From the NCBI RefSeq assembly GCF_002944315.1, contig NZ_CP024314.1:1612001-1676000 (forward strand): a stretch of 64,000 nucleotides of DNA, written 5' to 3'. The translations under genes were made by a program, and so were the position numbers. Under the pieces are notes generated by a model. It was not told the origin of the DNA. It searched no databases and was given only the letters and a program-made list of their open reading frames with translations. This DNA comes from Rhizobium sp. NXC24 (GTDB taxonomy: Bacteria > Pseudomonadota > Alphaproteobacteria > Rhizobiales > Rhizobiaceae). Each line of letters opens with the position of its first letter. Within the stretch, counting starts at the first letter, position 1. Shown here piece by piece: positions 35,416 through 44,173 of the stretch.

Positions 35416-35751
35416 GTGCCCGAAACGCATCCACCAGCTTACCTATCGCCAGCGAAGATCGCGCAATTTCCGAAGCTTTCAAGCTTCCAAGATAGGCATT
35501 ATGTTCAGATCAAATGCAGTTGGTGTCGAAGCCAACATCTTTACGAGCCAGCCGATCTCGTGCAGATTTTCGGTGACCTTCCGTTCATGGGGATCGAGGG
35601 GAAGTTCCGGTGCAGTCAGTGTGGGAAGAAAGAATATCTCACGTCGAAACTACGATCCGTTAGCGGCGCTGAGGCCGTCGGCATTACTGTCCGTCGCCTG
35701 GTCAGGATCAAAACACTCAGGCGTCCCGTCTGGAAAGATGAAAAGCGATAG
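35416..35751 (+). CDS. Putative zinc-ribbon protein
   Basis: 111 residues starting with GTG three bases after the previous stop. Two cysteine pairs, CSWC and CSQC, about 33 residues apart (IKCSWCRSQHLYEP...GKFRCSQCGKKEY) suggest a zinc ribbon. The rest is basic. It may bind nucleic acid; no family is assigned. Confidence 0.65.
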   Translation: MPETHPPAYLSPAKIAQFPKLSSFQDRHYVQIKCSWCRSQHLYEPADLVQIFGDLPFMGIEGKFRCSQCGKKEYLTSKLRSVSGAEAVGITVRRLVRIKTLRRPVWKDEKR

Positions 35752-35835
35752 TCGATGCATCGACGCCGAGTGTGTCGTAGACACCCCGGAGAATTTTACG
35801 ATGATGGCTTTTAGGAAGAAGGAGCGCGGAAGACG

Positions 35836-36563
35836 GTGTGCAATCTGTACAATGTCACGACTAATCAGGAAGCCATCCGACAATTCACCAGGGCGATGAT
35901 CGACAGCATCGGCAACCTGGAGCCGTCGCTCGACGTCTATCCCGATCGCATGGGGCCAGTCGTTCGAAACACTCCGGCCGGTCGCGAAATGGCGATGGTG
36001 CGGTGGGGATTGCCCAGCTCGCAACAGGCGCTCATGCAGGCTGCCAAGAAACGCGCCGACAAGCTGCAGGCAAAAGGCATACCGTTTGACTTCGCGCAAC
36101 TCCTGAAGATGGGACCGGACGGCGGCACCACCAATGTGCGAAATACCAACAGTAAGCACTGGACACGCTGGCTCGGTGTAGAAAACCGGTGCGTCGTGCC
36201 TTTCAGCCGATTTGCCGAGCCCGACTATGGAAGTCGCGTAGAAGGTGGCCGTGTGCCGAACGCCTGGTTTGCAGCCAATGAAGAACAACCACTCATGTTC
36301 TTCGCCGGCATATGGGTGGCGCAATGGCGATCGGTGCGGAAGAAAAGGAAGGAGAAATCACTGCCGACTTCTACGGCTTCTTGACGACCGAGGCGAACAG
36401 GGTCGTCGGTGAAATCCACGAAAAGGCGATGCCGGTCATTCTACGGAATGTGGAAGAGATCGAACTATGGCTGACGGCCTCATGGGAGGAAGCGAAACGG
36501 CTGCAGCGTCCAATGCCCGACGATGAACTGCTATTACTTTCGCCAGAGAGCGTGCCCGCATGA
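35836..36563 (+). pseudogene. SOS response-associated peptidase (SRAP/HMCES/YedK), frameshifted
   Basis: The protein starts GTG-TGC (MCNLYNVTT), so Cys2, the residue that crosslinks to abasic sites, is in place. The usual SRAP features follow: MAMVRWGLPS, TNVRNTNSKHWTRWLGVENRCVVPFSRFAEP, FFAGIWVAQWRSVRKK. At about 36343-36348 the frame is lost and a stop ends it at 36384. The rest of SRAP (GEITADFYGFLTTEANRVVGEIHEKAMPVIL, with the active His) continues in the -1 frame to 36563. Adding one A to the AAAA run in GAAGAAAAGG restores a full protein. It is a decayed gene, a sequencing error or a -1 slip on an A-rich site. Confidence 0.8.
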
Positions 36564-36877
36564 GTGACTGGAAACGGAATGAAGAACGCCCGCCAAGTGA
36601 TATGGCGGGGCAACTTGAATATGCAGCCGATCGTATTGGAAATGCCTCTCGTGCTGACCTACAGATTATGTTGCGGCGTGCGGCGCTTGTGATCCGGAAC
36701 GCAACACCGATCGGCCTGGATGGAGAAATGGAAGACGCATTGCGCTCGATCGCTGGCGAACTCGGTATGACGCGAAACGACATTGTCCGCCACATCATCA
36801 AAGAATGGCTGGAGACGAACGCCTATCTGCCGGTGCGGGAACTGGATGAGGATGGCGAGGTGGATGGCACGGCATGA
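36560..36877 (+). CDS. Hypothetical protein with ribbon-helix-helix-like end
   Basis: 105 residues; the ATG overlaps the end of the SRAP frame (ATGA). The segment ALRSIAGELGMTRNDIVRHIIKEWLETN near the C-terminus resembles the helix-helix part of CopG/ribbon-helix-helix proteins. It is soluble, with an acidic tail. Its coupling to the second half of SRAP suggests that ribosomes reach that half, which bears on whether SRAP is truly dead. Confidence 0.7.
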   Translation: MSDWKRNEERPPSDMAGQLEYAADRIGNASRADLQIMLRRAALVIRNATPIGLDGEMEDALRSIAGELGMTRNDIVRHIIKEWLETNAYLPVRELDEDGEVDGTA

Positions 36878-37062
36878 AGACGTGGATTATTTCACGCTGC
36901 CTGCCCCTCCTTCTTGCCTACTTTGCCTTCTGGAGCATTGCACTGGGCGGATCTCTTCGGAACGACGGGTATCCCCCATTGCCACTCGCCATGAACGACT
37001 TCGACGTGTTCGTGCAGAAGTTAGCTGCTGAAGCGAAGATCCCGATGACAAGCCAAATATAA
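36874..37062 (+). CDS. Small membrane or secreted protein, unknown
   Basis: 62 residues, ATGA-coupled to the preceding gene. A hydrophobic stretch at residues 4-26 (WIISRCLPLLLAYFAFWSIAL) could be a signal anchor; the rest is soluble. No family recognised. Confidence 0.5.
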   Translation: MKTWIISRCLPLLLAYFAFWSIALGGSLRNDGYPPLPLAMNDFDVFVQKLAAEAKIPMTSQI

Positions 37063-37350
37063 GAAGGGCATTTCAGGCAAGGCCCCAGGCATCAGTGGTT
37101 GCCCCCTACTTCAAGCTCCTTGAATGACTGTCAGCCCCGATCTTAGCGCGGCTCGCGCGGACCGCAAACACCCGAGCCGGGACAGCAAATCAGCAGCGCC
37201 CCGTCGGGAGCATCAACCCTATTGGCAACATTTTGCTTGAGGCAATGCGCCCCTCGAAAACGGGATCGGTCGGATAATCCTCTAAATCGCAAAGCCCATT
37301 TTGGTGGCGCTTCCACAACCCGGTCGCGACAATGGCGACTGTTATCGCCG

Positions 37351-37839
37351 CTAATATTCAGCCTCCCCCCTCTCTTCCATCTCTTCATCGGCAATTGAAC
37401 TGACAAGCGCCACGACGCGGCTGCGGACACGCGGCGGAAGCAGCAGAACGTCCTCGATGAGGCGACGGCCTTCCGCGGTGGAGATGTAGGCGATGCGGTC
37501 ATCGACCTCGGTCACGATTTGCGGGTCCGCTGCGCCTTCGGGATCTGGAAGGCCTTCGAAGAATTTGGCGACAGGCACCCTCAGCCGTTTGGCGACCTCG
37601 TAGAGCATGGAGGCGCTGACGCGGTTCCTGCCGTTTTCGTATTTCTGCACCTGCTGGAAACTGACGCCAATGCCGGCGCCGAGATCGCCGAGCGATACAT
37701 TCGATTGTATCCGGCGAATACGGATCTGTTGTCCGACATGCAGATCGACGGGATGCGCGGACTGGATTTCAATGTTCGGCTGCTTGCTTTGCTGTCTTCT
37801 CGCCGATCGGACTTGTGCGGCGGCTGTACGACGATTCAT
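37351..37839 (-). CDS. XRE-family transcriptional regulator
   Basis: About 162 residues from ATG 37839 (a GTG three codons earlier is possible). A basic N-terminal extension is followed by a Cro/CI-type helix-turn-helix at about residues 36-90 (GQQIRIRRIQSNVSLGDLGAGIGVSFQQVQKYENGRNRVSASML). The C-terminal part is helical and acidic. Such proteins are common in rhizobia; its targets are unknown. It stands alone between the SRAP group and a long gap. Confidence 0.85.
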   Translation of the reverse strand: MNRRTAAAQVRSARRQQSKQPNIEIQSAHPVDLHVGQQIRIRRIQSNVSLGDLGAGIGVSFQQVQKYENGRNRVSASMLYEVAKRLRVPVAKFFEGLPDPEGAADPQIVTEVDDRIAYISTAEGRRLIEDVLLLPPRVRSRVVALVSSIADEEMEERGEAEY

Positions 37840-38692
37840 GATCGACACCCCGAATGGAGAGTTTCATGCGGTACGCCCCCGCTGAAAACTCGCTCAACCC
37901 ACTGATCGGGGAGTTAGCAACCGTGCAAGACGGCCCTATGGCCTTTAGTTCCGGAGAACCTGGACATACGCCACAGGCTCCCCGACCCAAAAGGTCAAGG
38001 AGTGTGATGCCGTACCGGCCGACACCAACCGCTTGCAGGGGTTGCTAAGCCCCAAGGCAGCGCGTACTGCCTCGCAGAAAAAGATAGAGGAATTCGATTT
38101 GCTTCGCAACCGAATTCTCTACAAGATTCAATAACTTCGTCTTGGAATCGTGCGTTAGTTCACAGAGCGACAAATCCGCGATTTGCGGGATACAGTGATA
38201 GCTGAGTTATTTGAGCACAATAAGGAAACCTATCATCGGTGACACTCCGCTCGCGACACCCCCGCCGTGGCGCCTGTGTTCCTCTTCGTACGGAACCTCC
38301 GGCATCCAAGCGACCGCTCGTACAACAACGCCGCCCGCCGGCTCCCCCTCCCTTCTCAAAGGCTCACATGAGGATTTCGCCATCAAGATCAATCACTGGC
38401 TCATAGTTTGCGTCCTTCCGATTTATATCGCATCCAACGTCTGAGCCAGACCGCATGACGCGGCACGTTTCCGTCGCCGGTTCAAACTCACATACGGTAG
38501 CCGCTGCGTTCGGCAGCACCATCATCCCGCTTGCGTAGCGGCAAGACTCAGGAGAATGGGTCCATTCTAAAGCGCGACATCTGACGCCAGGCTTTGAGCC
38601 GGTTCGCCCACCTGGATCCACCAGGATTGATCAGTCCTGGAAGATTTCTGGATGTGCTCGGTGTGCCGTCGTCATGCGGCCTTCAAGAGCCG
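37840..38692. other. Long region without a convincing gene; one terminator-like hairpin
   Basis: About 850 bases between the XRE gene start and the ROK gene end. Short frames on both strands overlap each other and lack ribosome sites. At 38047-38070 there are small GC hairpins. At 38086-38120 a long hairpin (AGAGGAATTCG...CGAATTCTCT) is followed on the minus strand by ATCTTTTTCT, like an intrinsic terminator. A minus-strand transcript, perhaps a small RNA or the ROK mRNA tail, may end there. Confidence 0.5.
38075..38120 (-). terminator. Intrinsic terminator-like hairpin with no obvious gene
   Basis: On the minus strand, AGAGAATTCG-GTTGC-GAA-GCAAAT-CGAATTCCTCT folds into a long stem with small bulges, followed at once by ATCTTTTTCT. 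The nearest upstream minus-strand gene (ROK) ends 570 bases away. Confidence 0.55.
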
Positions 38693-39889
38693 TTACAATA
38701 AAATCGCGTCATAGCGCGGATCGAATTCAAGGCTGATCGGTCCAGCGGCCGCTCCGAGTGCGACGGACCAAGGGTCGGCCATCCCGATCAGCAGGCGCGC
38801 AACCGTACGATCCCGACGCTCGGCGATCGACGGCAGCAACGGCCCCATGGCCGTGATGAGCCGGTCCACCAAAATCCGCGGTGCGCTGCCGCATAAAATG
38901 ACGGTCTGCGGATCGAAGATGGTTTCGATCAGATGCACGCTCCATCTGAGATCCGAGGCAGCGGCTTCGATCCATTCAACGATCCTGCGATCATCGGCCA
39001 ATACCAGATCATGGATCTTGGCATAAAGCTCCGGATCGGCCGGATCGAGAGACAGATGTTGATAGAGTGAAGCGAGCGACGCGCGATGCTCGAGCGGGGT
39101 CGACTTGCCTCCGACCGTGAGCAAGGCCATCCCGATTTCGCCGGCATTGCCGTACGCGCCGGTATAGAGCTCGCCGCCGAGAATGAGGCCGGCACCGATG
39201 CCGTAGCCGACATAGAGGCAAACCGCGTGATCCAGCCCGTGGGCCGCTCCGACCATTCGTTCGGCAATCGTCGCCGCGGCCGCGTCGTTTTGGATGCTGA
39301 CGTCGAGGCCCGTGCCGACGGCGAGGGTTTCAAGCAACGGAAACTTCTGCCAAGCCTCCATCATCCAGGGATCATCGCCGTTGCCCGCAAGGCCGAAGGG
39401 GCCCGGCATTGCCGCACCGAGGCCGACCAGCCGCTGCTCGGATTGCGTCGCGACCTCCGCCAATCGCTGCCGGACATCAGCAACAAGATCGAGTATGACC
39501 TTTGCGCCCGTCGCCGGTCCACCCGAGGGAAGCTTCGCCTCCAGCCGGATCAGCACATTTCCGATGAGATCGACGGCGATCGCTCTCGTCATGTGCCGGT
39601 CGATTTGAAGACCAATCGCAAATGCACCTTCCGGGACCAGAACATAGGGCGTCGACGGCTGCCCACGCCCCCTGCGCACCGTTTGCTGCGATGTCACTAG
39701 GCCGTCGCGTTCCAGTTCGTCGATGATGTTGGAAACCGTCTGCTTCGTCAGCCGCGTCGCGCGCGCCAGATCCGCCCGGGAAAGCGCTCCATTGATGCGC
39801 AATGCATCGATCATAACTCGCCGGTTATGGGCACTGGTGCCTTCATGATTGGTGCCGCTCTTAGCGCGGATCGGACGCGTATCGTTCAT
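38693..39889 (-). CDS. ROK-family transcriptional repressor
   Basis: 398 residues from ATG 39889, which has GAGGG about ten bases upstream. A winged-helix DNA-binding part (NRRVMIDALRINGALSRADLARATRLTKQTVSNIIDELERDGLV) is followed by a ROK sugar-sensing domain (FAIGLQIDRHMTRAIAVDL, GLGAAMPGPFG, GIGAGLILGGELYTGAYGNAGEIG). The Cys-rich zinc motif of active ROK kinases is missing, as is usual for repressors. It is divergent from a sugar importer operon, with a perfect palindrome between, so it very likely represses that operon until its sugar binds. Confidence 0.9.
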   Translation of the reverse strand: MNDTRPIRAKSGTNHEGTSAHNRRVMIDALRINGALSRADLARATRLTKQTVSNIIDELERDGLVTSQQTVRRGRGQPSTPYVLVPEGAFAIGLQIDRHMTRAIAVDLIGNVLIRLEAKLPSGGPATGAKVILDLVADVRQRLAEVATQSEQRLVGLGAAMPGPFGLAGNGDDPWMMEAWQKFPLLETLAVGTGLDVSIQNDAAAATIAERMVGAAHGLDHAVCLYVGYGIGAGLILGGELYTGAYGNAGEIGMALLTVGGKSTPLEHRASLASLYQHLSLDPADPELYAKIHDLVLADDRRIVEWIEAAASDLRWSVHLIETIFDPQTVILCGSAPRILVDRLITAMGPLLPSIAERRDRTVARLLIGMADPWSVALGAAAGPISLEFDPRYDAILL

Positions 39890-39930
39890 GTGCAATTCCC
39901 TCTTGACACCAGTAGAATATTGAAGAAGTA

Positions 39931-39955
39931 ATTAAGTCAAGACAATTGACTTAAT
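39931..39955. promoter_or_regulatory. Perfect 10-base palindrome, probable ROK operator
   Basis: ATTAAGTCAA-GACAA-TTGACTTAAT is a perfect inverted repeat of 10 bases with a 5-base centre, in the space between the divergent ROK gene and the importer operon. Each arm contains a TTGACT/AGTCAA -35-like hexamer, so a bound repressor would block promoters in both directions. Confidence 0.75.
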
Positions 39956-40110
39956 AAGAAACCGGAGAGTTTCGTGGGAACAAAGGGCCGACAAAGGCCC
40001 GACGATGATCAGAAGAGATCAGGCATCCGACACCGGCTGCCTTCTCAACAACCGATCGCGACGCAAGCCGCCATTGGAAACGAAGTGACAGTCAAAAACT
40101 GGAGGGTGGA

Positions 40111-41349
40111 ATGTTGAAATCCATAAGCAAGACGTTGTTCGGAGCCGCGCTGATCGGCGCATCCTTCGCATCGCATGCATTTGCCGAAACGACGATCAAC
40201 GCACTTTTCATGGCCCAGGCCGCCTATAGCGAAGCCGACGTGCGCGCCATGACCGATGCCTTCACCAAGGCTAATCCCGATATCAAGGTCAATCTCGAAT
40301 TCGTTCCCTATGAGGGCCTGCACGACAAGACCGTGCTGGCACAGGGCTCCGGCGGCGGCTATGACGTCGTCCTCTTCGACGTGATCTGGCCGGCGGAATA
40401 CGCGACGAACAAAGTGCTCGTCGACGTGTCCTCGCGCATCACCGACGATATGAAGAAGGGCGTTTTGCCCGGCGCCTGGACCACCGTTCAGTACGACGGC
40501 AAATATTTCGGCATGCCGTGGATTCTCGATACGAAATACCTGTTCTACAACAAGGAAATCCTCGAAAAGGCCGGCATCAAGGCCCCGCCGAAAACCTGGG
40601 ACGAGCTGACCGAACAGGCAAAGGCCATCAAGGACAAGGGCCTGCTCGCAACGCCGATCGCCTGGAGCTGGTCACAGGCCGAAGCCGCGATCTGCGACTA
40701 CACGACACTCGTCAGCGCCTATAAGGGTGATTTCCTGAAGGACGGCAAGCCAGCCTTCCAGACCGGTGGCGGCCTTGACGCCCTGAAATACATGGTTTCG
40801 AGCTACAAGTCCGGCCTCACCAATCCGAATTCCAAGGAATTCCTGGAGGAGGATGTCCGCAAGGTCTTCGAAAACGGCGATGCCGCTTTCGCGCTGAATT
40901 GGACCTACATGTACAATATGGCGAACGATCCGAAGGACAGCAAAGTGGCCGGCAAGGTCGGTGTCGTACCGGCGCCGGGCGTTGCAGGTAAGAGCGAAGC
41001 CTCTGCCGTGAACGGTTCGATGGGCCTCGGCATCACCTCCGCCAGCAAGCATCCGGACGAAGCCTGGAAATACATCAGCTTCATGACCTCGCAGGCGACC
41101 CAGAACCAGTACGCCAAGCTCAGTCTGCCGATCTGGGCATCCTCCTATGCAGATCCGGCTGTCACCAAGGGACAGGAAGAACTGATCGCGGCAGCAAAGG
41201 TTGGCCTTGCAGCCATGTACCCGCGTCCGACGACGCCGAAATATCAGGAGCTTTCGACAGCACTTCAGCAGGCGATCCAGGAATCGCTGCTCGGCCAGTC
41301 CTCGCCGGAAGATGCGTTGAAATCGGCTGCCGACAACAGCGGTCTCTAA
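40111..41349 (+). CDS. ABC sugar transporter, periplasmic binding protein (family 1)
   Basis: 412 residues with GGAGGG upstream. The signal peptide is MLKSISKTLFGAALIGASFASHAFA, cut before ETTINAL. The mature part (YSEADVRAMTDAFTKANPDIKVNLEFVPYEGLHDKTVLAQGSGG; YDVVLFDVIWPAEYATNKVLVDVS) is a family-1 solute-binding protein. It is the first gene of a six-gene operon with two permeases, an SIS protein, a PfkB kinase and an ATPase. The ligand is probably a sugar or sugar conjugate; see the SIS and kinase entries. Confidence 0.88.
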   Translation: MLKSISKTLFGAALIGASFASHAFAETTINALFMAQAAYSEADVRAMTDAFTKANPDIKVNLEFVPYEGLHDKTVLAQGSGGGYDVVLFDVIWPAEYATNKVLVDVSSRITDDMKKGVLPGAWTTVQYDGKYFGMPWILDTKYLFYNKEILEKAGIKAPPKTWDELTEQAKAIKDKGLLATPIAWSWSQAEAAICDYTTLVSAYKGDFLKDGKPAFQTGGGLDALKYMVSSYKSGLTNPNSKEFLEEDVRKVFENGDAAFALNWTYMYNMANDPKDSKVAGKVGVVPAPGVAGKSEASAVNGSMGLGITSASKHPDEAWKYISFMTSQATQNQYAKLSLPIWASSYADPAVTKGQEELIAAAKVGLAAMYPRPTTPKYQELSTALQQAIQESLLGQSSPEDALKSAADNSGL

Positions 41350-41424
41350 GACCGCCGCCAACGGGCGACGCAAAGCGCCGCCCGTTTCCGATCCAGTCCG
41401 ACAAATAAAAAGGGTGGCCTAAAA

Positions 41425-42309
41425 ATGTCCGGCACCTGGATGACAACCCGCGCGTGGCTTTTGATGCTGCCGCTCCTTGTGGTGATGATCGCCGTCATCG
41501 GATGGCCCCTGGTGGATACCGTCCGTCTCTCCTTCACCGATGCCAAGCTCGTCGGCACCGAAGGCAATTTCGTCGGGATCGATAACTACACGAAGATGAT
41601 CTCCGGTTCGAATTTCCAGCGGACCCTCGTCACGACCGCCTTGTTTGCGATCATTTCCGTTGCCGCCGAGATGGTGATCGGCGTGCTAGCCGCATTGCTG
41701 CTCAATCAGGAATTCCGCGGCCGCACTGCGCTTCGCGCATTGATGATCCTGCCTTGGGCCCTGCCGACCGTCGTGAACGCAACGCTCTGGCGGCTGATCT
41801 ATAATCCGGAATATGGCGCCTTGAACGCGGCGCTGACGCAGCTTGGCCTGATCGATGCTTATCGCTCCTGGCTGGGAGAGCCCGGCACCGCACTTTCGGC
41901 ATTGATCGTCGCCGATTGCTGGAAGAACTTTCCTCTCGTCGCGCTGATTGCACTGGCGGCGTTGCAAGCGGTTCCGCGCGATATCACCGCCGCCTCGCTG
42001 GTCGACGGCGCCGGACCGATCGCCCGCTTTCGCTTTGTGATCCTGCCCTATCTCGCGGGACCGCTGATGGTGGCACTGGTGCTGCGAACCATCGAAGCCT
42101 TCAAGGTCTTCGACATCATCTGGGTTATGACGCGCGGCGGCCCGGCCAACAGCACGCGCACATTGTCGATCCTCGTCTATCAGGAGGCTTTCTCCTTTCA
42201 GCGCGCCGGATCCGGCGCGTCGCTGGCGCTGATGGTGACGCTGCTGGTGACCGTGCTCGCCGCCGGCTATGCCGCATTGGTGCGCAAGACAGTGGGGAGT
42301 GCTGCCTGA
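41425..42309 (+). CDS. ABC sugar transporter permease (MalF type)
   Basis: 294 residues, about six membrane spans, the first at about residues 8-32 (WLLMLPLLVVMIAVIGWPLV). The EAA loop is ITAASLVDGAGPIARFRFVILPYL. MTRGGPANSTRTL follows, as in other sugar permeases. The stop overlaps the next start (TGATG). Confidence 0.88.
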   Translation: MSGTWMTTRAWLLMLPLLVVMIAVIGWPLVDTVRLSFTDAKLVGTEGNFVGIDNYTKMISGSNFQRTLVTTALFAIISVAAEMVIGVLAALLLNQEFRGRTALRALMILPWALPTVVNATLWRLIYNPEYGALNAALTQLGLIDAYRSWLGEPGTALSALIVADCWKNFPLVALIALAALQAVPRDITAASLVDGAGPIARFRFVILPYLAGPLMVALVLRTIEAFKVFDIIWVMTRGGPANSTRTLSILVYQEAFSFQRAGSGASLALMVTLLVTVLAAGYAALVRKTVGSAA

Positions 42310-43154
42310 TGGAGCGCAGGAACCCGATCTTCACCATCTTCATCTATATTGCGGCGGTGCTGCTTGCCGCCGTCATTCTCGCCCCGATCCTCTGGCTGTT
42401 CGTCATGAGCATCTCGCCGGCCGCTGATCTCGCAGCGAAACCGCTGCGCTGGTGGCCGCAAACGGCCGATTTTTCCCGTTATCGGCTGCTGTTCTCGACG
42501 ATCGAGAACAGCACCGGCGCCGCCTTCACCTCCTCGCTGCGCAACAGCATCGAAATTGCGGGCATGGCCACGATAGCGGCCATTGCGCTTGCCATTCCGG
42601 CGGGCTGGGCGGTATCGCGCACGCCGTCCGTCGGCTGGTCGCTCTCCCTGGTGATCGCCACCTACATGCTGCCGCCGGTCGCGCTCGCCGTGCCGCTCTA
42701 TATGGGCCTTGCCTATCTCGGCATGCTCAACAACGTCTTCGGGCTCGCGCTCGTCTATCTCACGATCCTCGCTCCGTTCACGACCTGGCTCATGAAATCC
42801 GGATTTGACTCCATTCCGAAAGAAATCGAATCCGCCGCCATGATCGACGGTGCCGGCCTCTTCCAGACGCTGAAGATCATCACGCTGCCACTTGCCATGC
42901 CGGTCATCGCGACATCGGCGCTCTTCGCGTTCCTTCTGGCCTGGGATGAATTCTTCTATGCGCTGCTTTTCACTTCGGATCAGCGTGCGAAGACTCTGAC
43001 CGTCGCCATCGCCGATTTGGCGGGCGGACGTGTATCCGATTACGGACTGATTGCGACCGCCGGTGTGCTTGCCGCCCTGCCGCCGGTTCTGGTCGGTCTC
43101 GTCATGCAACGTGCCCTGATCTCGGGGCTGACAAGCGGCGGCGTCAAGGGATGA
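42309..43154 (+). CDS. ABC sugar transporter permease (MalG type)
   Basis: 281 residues from the ATG that shares a base with the previous stop. Membrane spans begin at about residue 7 (IFTIFIYIAAVLLAAVILAPILWLF). The EAA loop is IESAAMIDGAGLFQTLKIITLPL, and the end ALISGLTSGGVKG is typical. The stop overlaps the SIS gene start (ATGA). Confidence 0.88.
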   Translation: MERRNPIFTIFIYIAAVLLAAVILAPILWLFVMSISPAADLAAKPLRWWPQTADFSRYRLLFSTIENSTGAAFTSSLRNSIEIAGMATIAAIALAIPAGWAVSRTPSVGWSLSLVIATYMLPPVALAVPLYMGLAYLGMLNNVFGLALVYLTILAPFTTWLMKSGFDSIPKEIESAAMIDGAGLFQTLKIITLPLAMPVIATSALFAFLLAWDEFFYALLFTSDQRAKTLTVAIADLAGGRVSDYGLIATAGVLAALPPVLVGLVMQRALISGLTSGGVKG

Positions 43155-44173
43155 CCATGACCGGACAAAAGACACGACCGCCGGGGCTTGTTGCGATCGA
43201 TCGCGAAATGGCACGCCAGCAGGCGGACGCCATCGCGTCCTACGAAGGCGGTGGCGAAATGGCCGCCAAGGCCGCCGCCTCTCTGCAGAAAACGGGTAAG
43301 CTCATGCTTCTCGGCATGGGAGGATCGCATGCGGTGAACCGCGCGGTGGAACCGCTTTATCGCGCTTTGGGCATCGATGCGATCGCAGCGCCGCTCTCCG
43401 AACAGCTCGGCCAGCCCTTGTCGTTGGAGGGGCGGACGATCTTCGTAACCTCGCAATCCGGCGAAAGCGCCGAAGTGGTTCGTTGGTTCAATGAGACCGG
43501 CGGCTCGGACGAGACATTCGGGCTAACGCTCGAAGGCAACTCTTTCCTGGCAAAGGCCGCACCGTCCTTGGTCGGCGCGGGCGGCACGGAACTGGCCTTT
43601 GCCGCCACCCGCAGCCTGACCGTCACCTTCGCCCTGCATCTCGCCGTCCTTGCCGCGCTTGGCGAAGACCCGGCGGCCGCACTTGCCGTGCTGAAAGCGC
43701 CTCAGGACGTCAATATCGCGGCGGCACTCGCCGCACTCGCGACTGTCGAAACGGTCGTCACATCCGGCCGCCGACTGCAGGGCGTCGCCGAAGCGCTTGC
43801 CCTTGGTTTGACGGAGCTATCCCGTCGCCCGTGCTTTTCGCTCGAAGGCGGACAGCTTCGGCACGGGCCGACGGAAATGCTCGGGCCAAATATTGGCGTC
43901 GTTCTTTTCCGCGGGCGCGACAAGACGGCGGGCCTCGTCACCGCGATGATCGTTTCCGCTGTCGAAACCGGTGCGTCGACCGTCGTCTTCGATGCATCCG
44001 GCGAGGAGCCGGTGGCGGGAGCAGTGACGCTTCGCTTCGAGCCGGCAACCGGCCTTGCGGCAATCTTCGCCATGCTGCCGGTCGCGCAACGGCTGATGAT
44101 CGCCTTTGCCGAAGCCCGCGTCGATAATGCCGGAACGCCCGTCCGCTCGACGAAAATTACGCGGAGTGAATGA
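43151..44173 (+). CDS. SIS-domain sugar isomerase/deglycase (FrlB/GlmS-like)
   Basis: 340 residues with two SIS domains: LMLLGMGGSHAVNRAVEPLYRALG and TIFVTSQSGESAEVVRWF in the first, and a second from about residue 195 (ETVVTSGRRLQGVAEALALGLTELSRR). RHGPTEML resembles the GPIELI-type motif of GlmS-like and FrlB proteins. SIS enzymes act on phosphorylated amino sugars or fructosamine-6-phosphates. Its place in an importer operon next to a PfkB kinase mirrors Bacillus frlB-frlONM-frlD. A deglycase for an Amadori compound is therefore plausible; an amino sugar deaminase/isomerase (AgaS-like) is the main alternative. Confidence 0.8.
   Translation: MTMTGQKTRPPGLVAIDREMARQQADAIASYEGGGEMAAKAAASLQKTGKLMLLGMGGSHAVNRAVEPLYRALGIDAIAAPLSEQLGQPLSLEGRTIFVTSQSGESAEVVRWFNETGGSDETFGLTLEGNSFLAKAAPSLVGAGGTELAFAATRSLTVTFALHLAVLAALGEDPAAALAVLKAPQDVNIAAALAALATVETVVTSGRRLQGVAEALALGLTELSRRPCFSLEGGQLRHGPTEMLGPNIGVVLFRGRDKTAGLVTAMIVSAVETGASTVVFDASGEEPVAGAVTLRFEPATGLAAIFAMLPVAQRLMIAFAEARVDNAGTPVRSTKITRSE

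Noticed and set aside
38211..38621. Overlapping short frames on both strands in the gap before the ROK gene
   Set aside because: No ribosome sites, no similarity to known families, and mutual overlap; described only as a gap.
33300..38692. Whether the accessory stretch is a prophage or IS-bounded island
   Set aside because: No integrase, transposase, terminal repeats, tRNA or attachment sites are visible, so I describe it only as accessory-looking.
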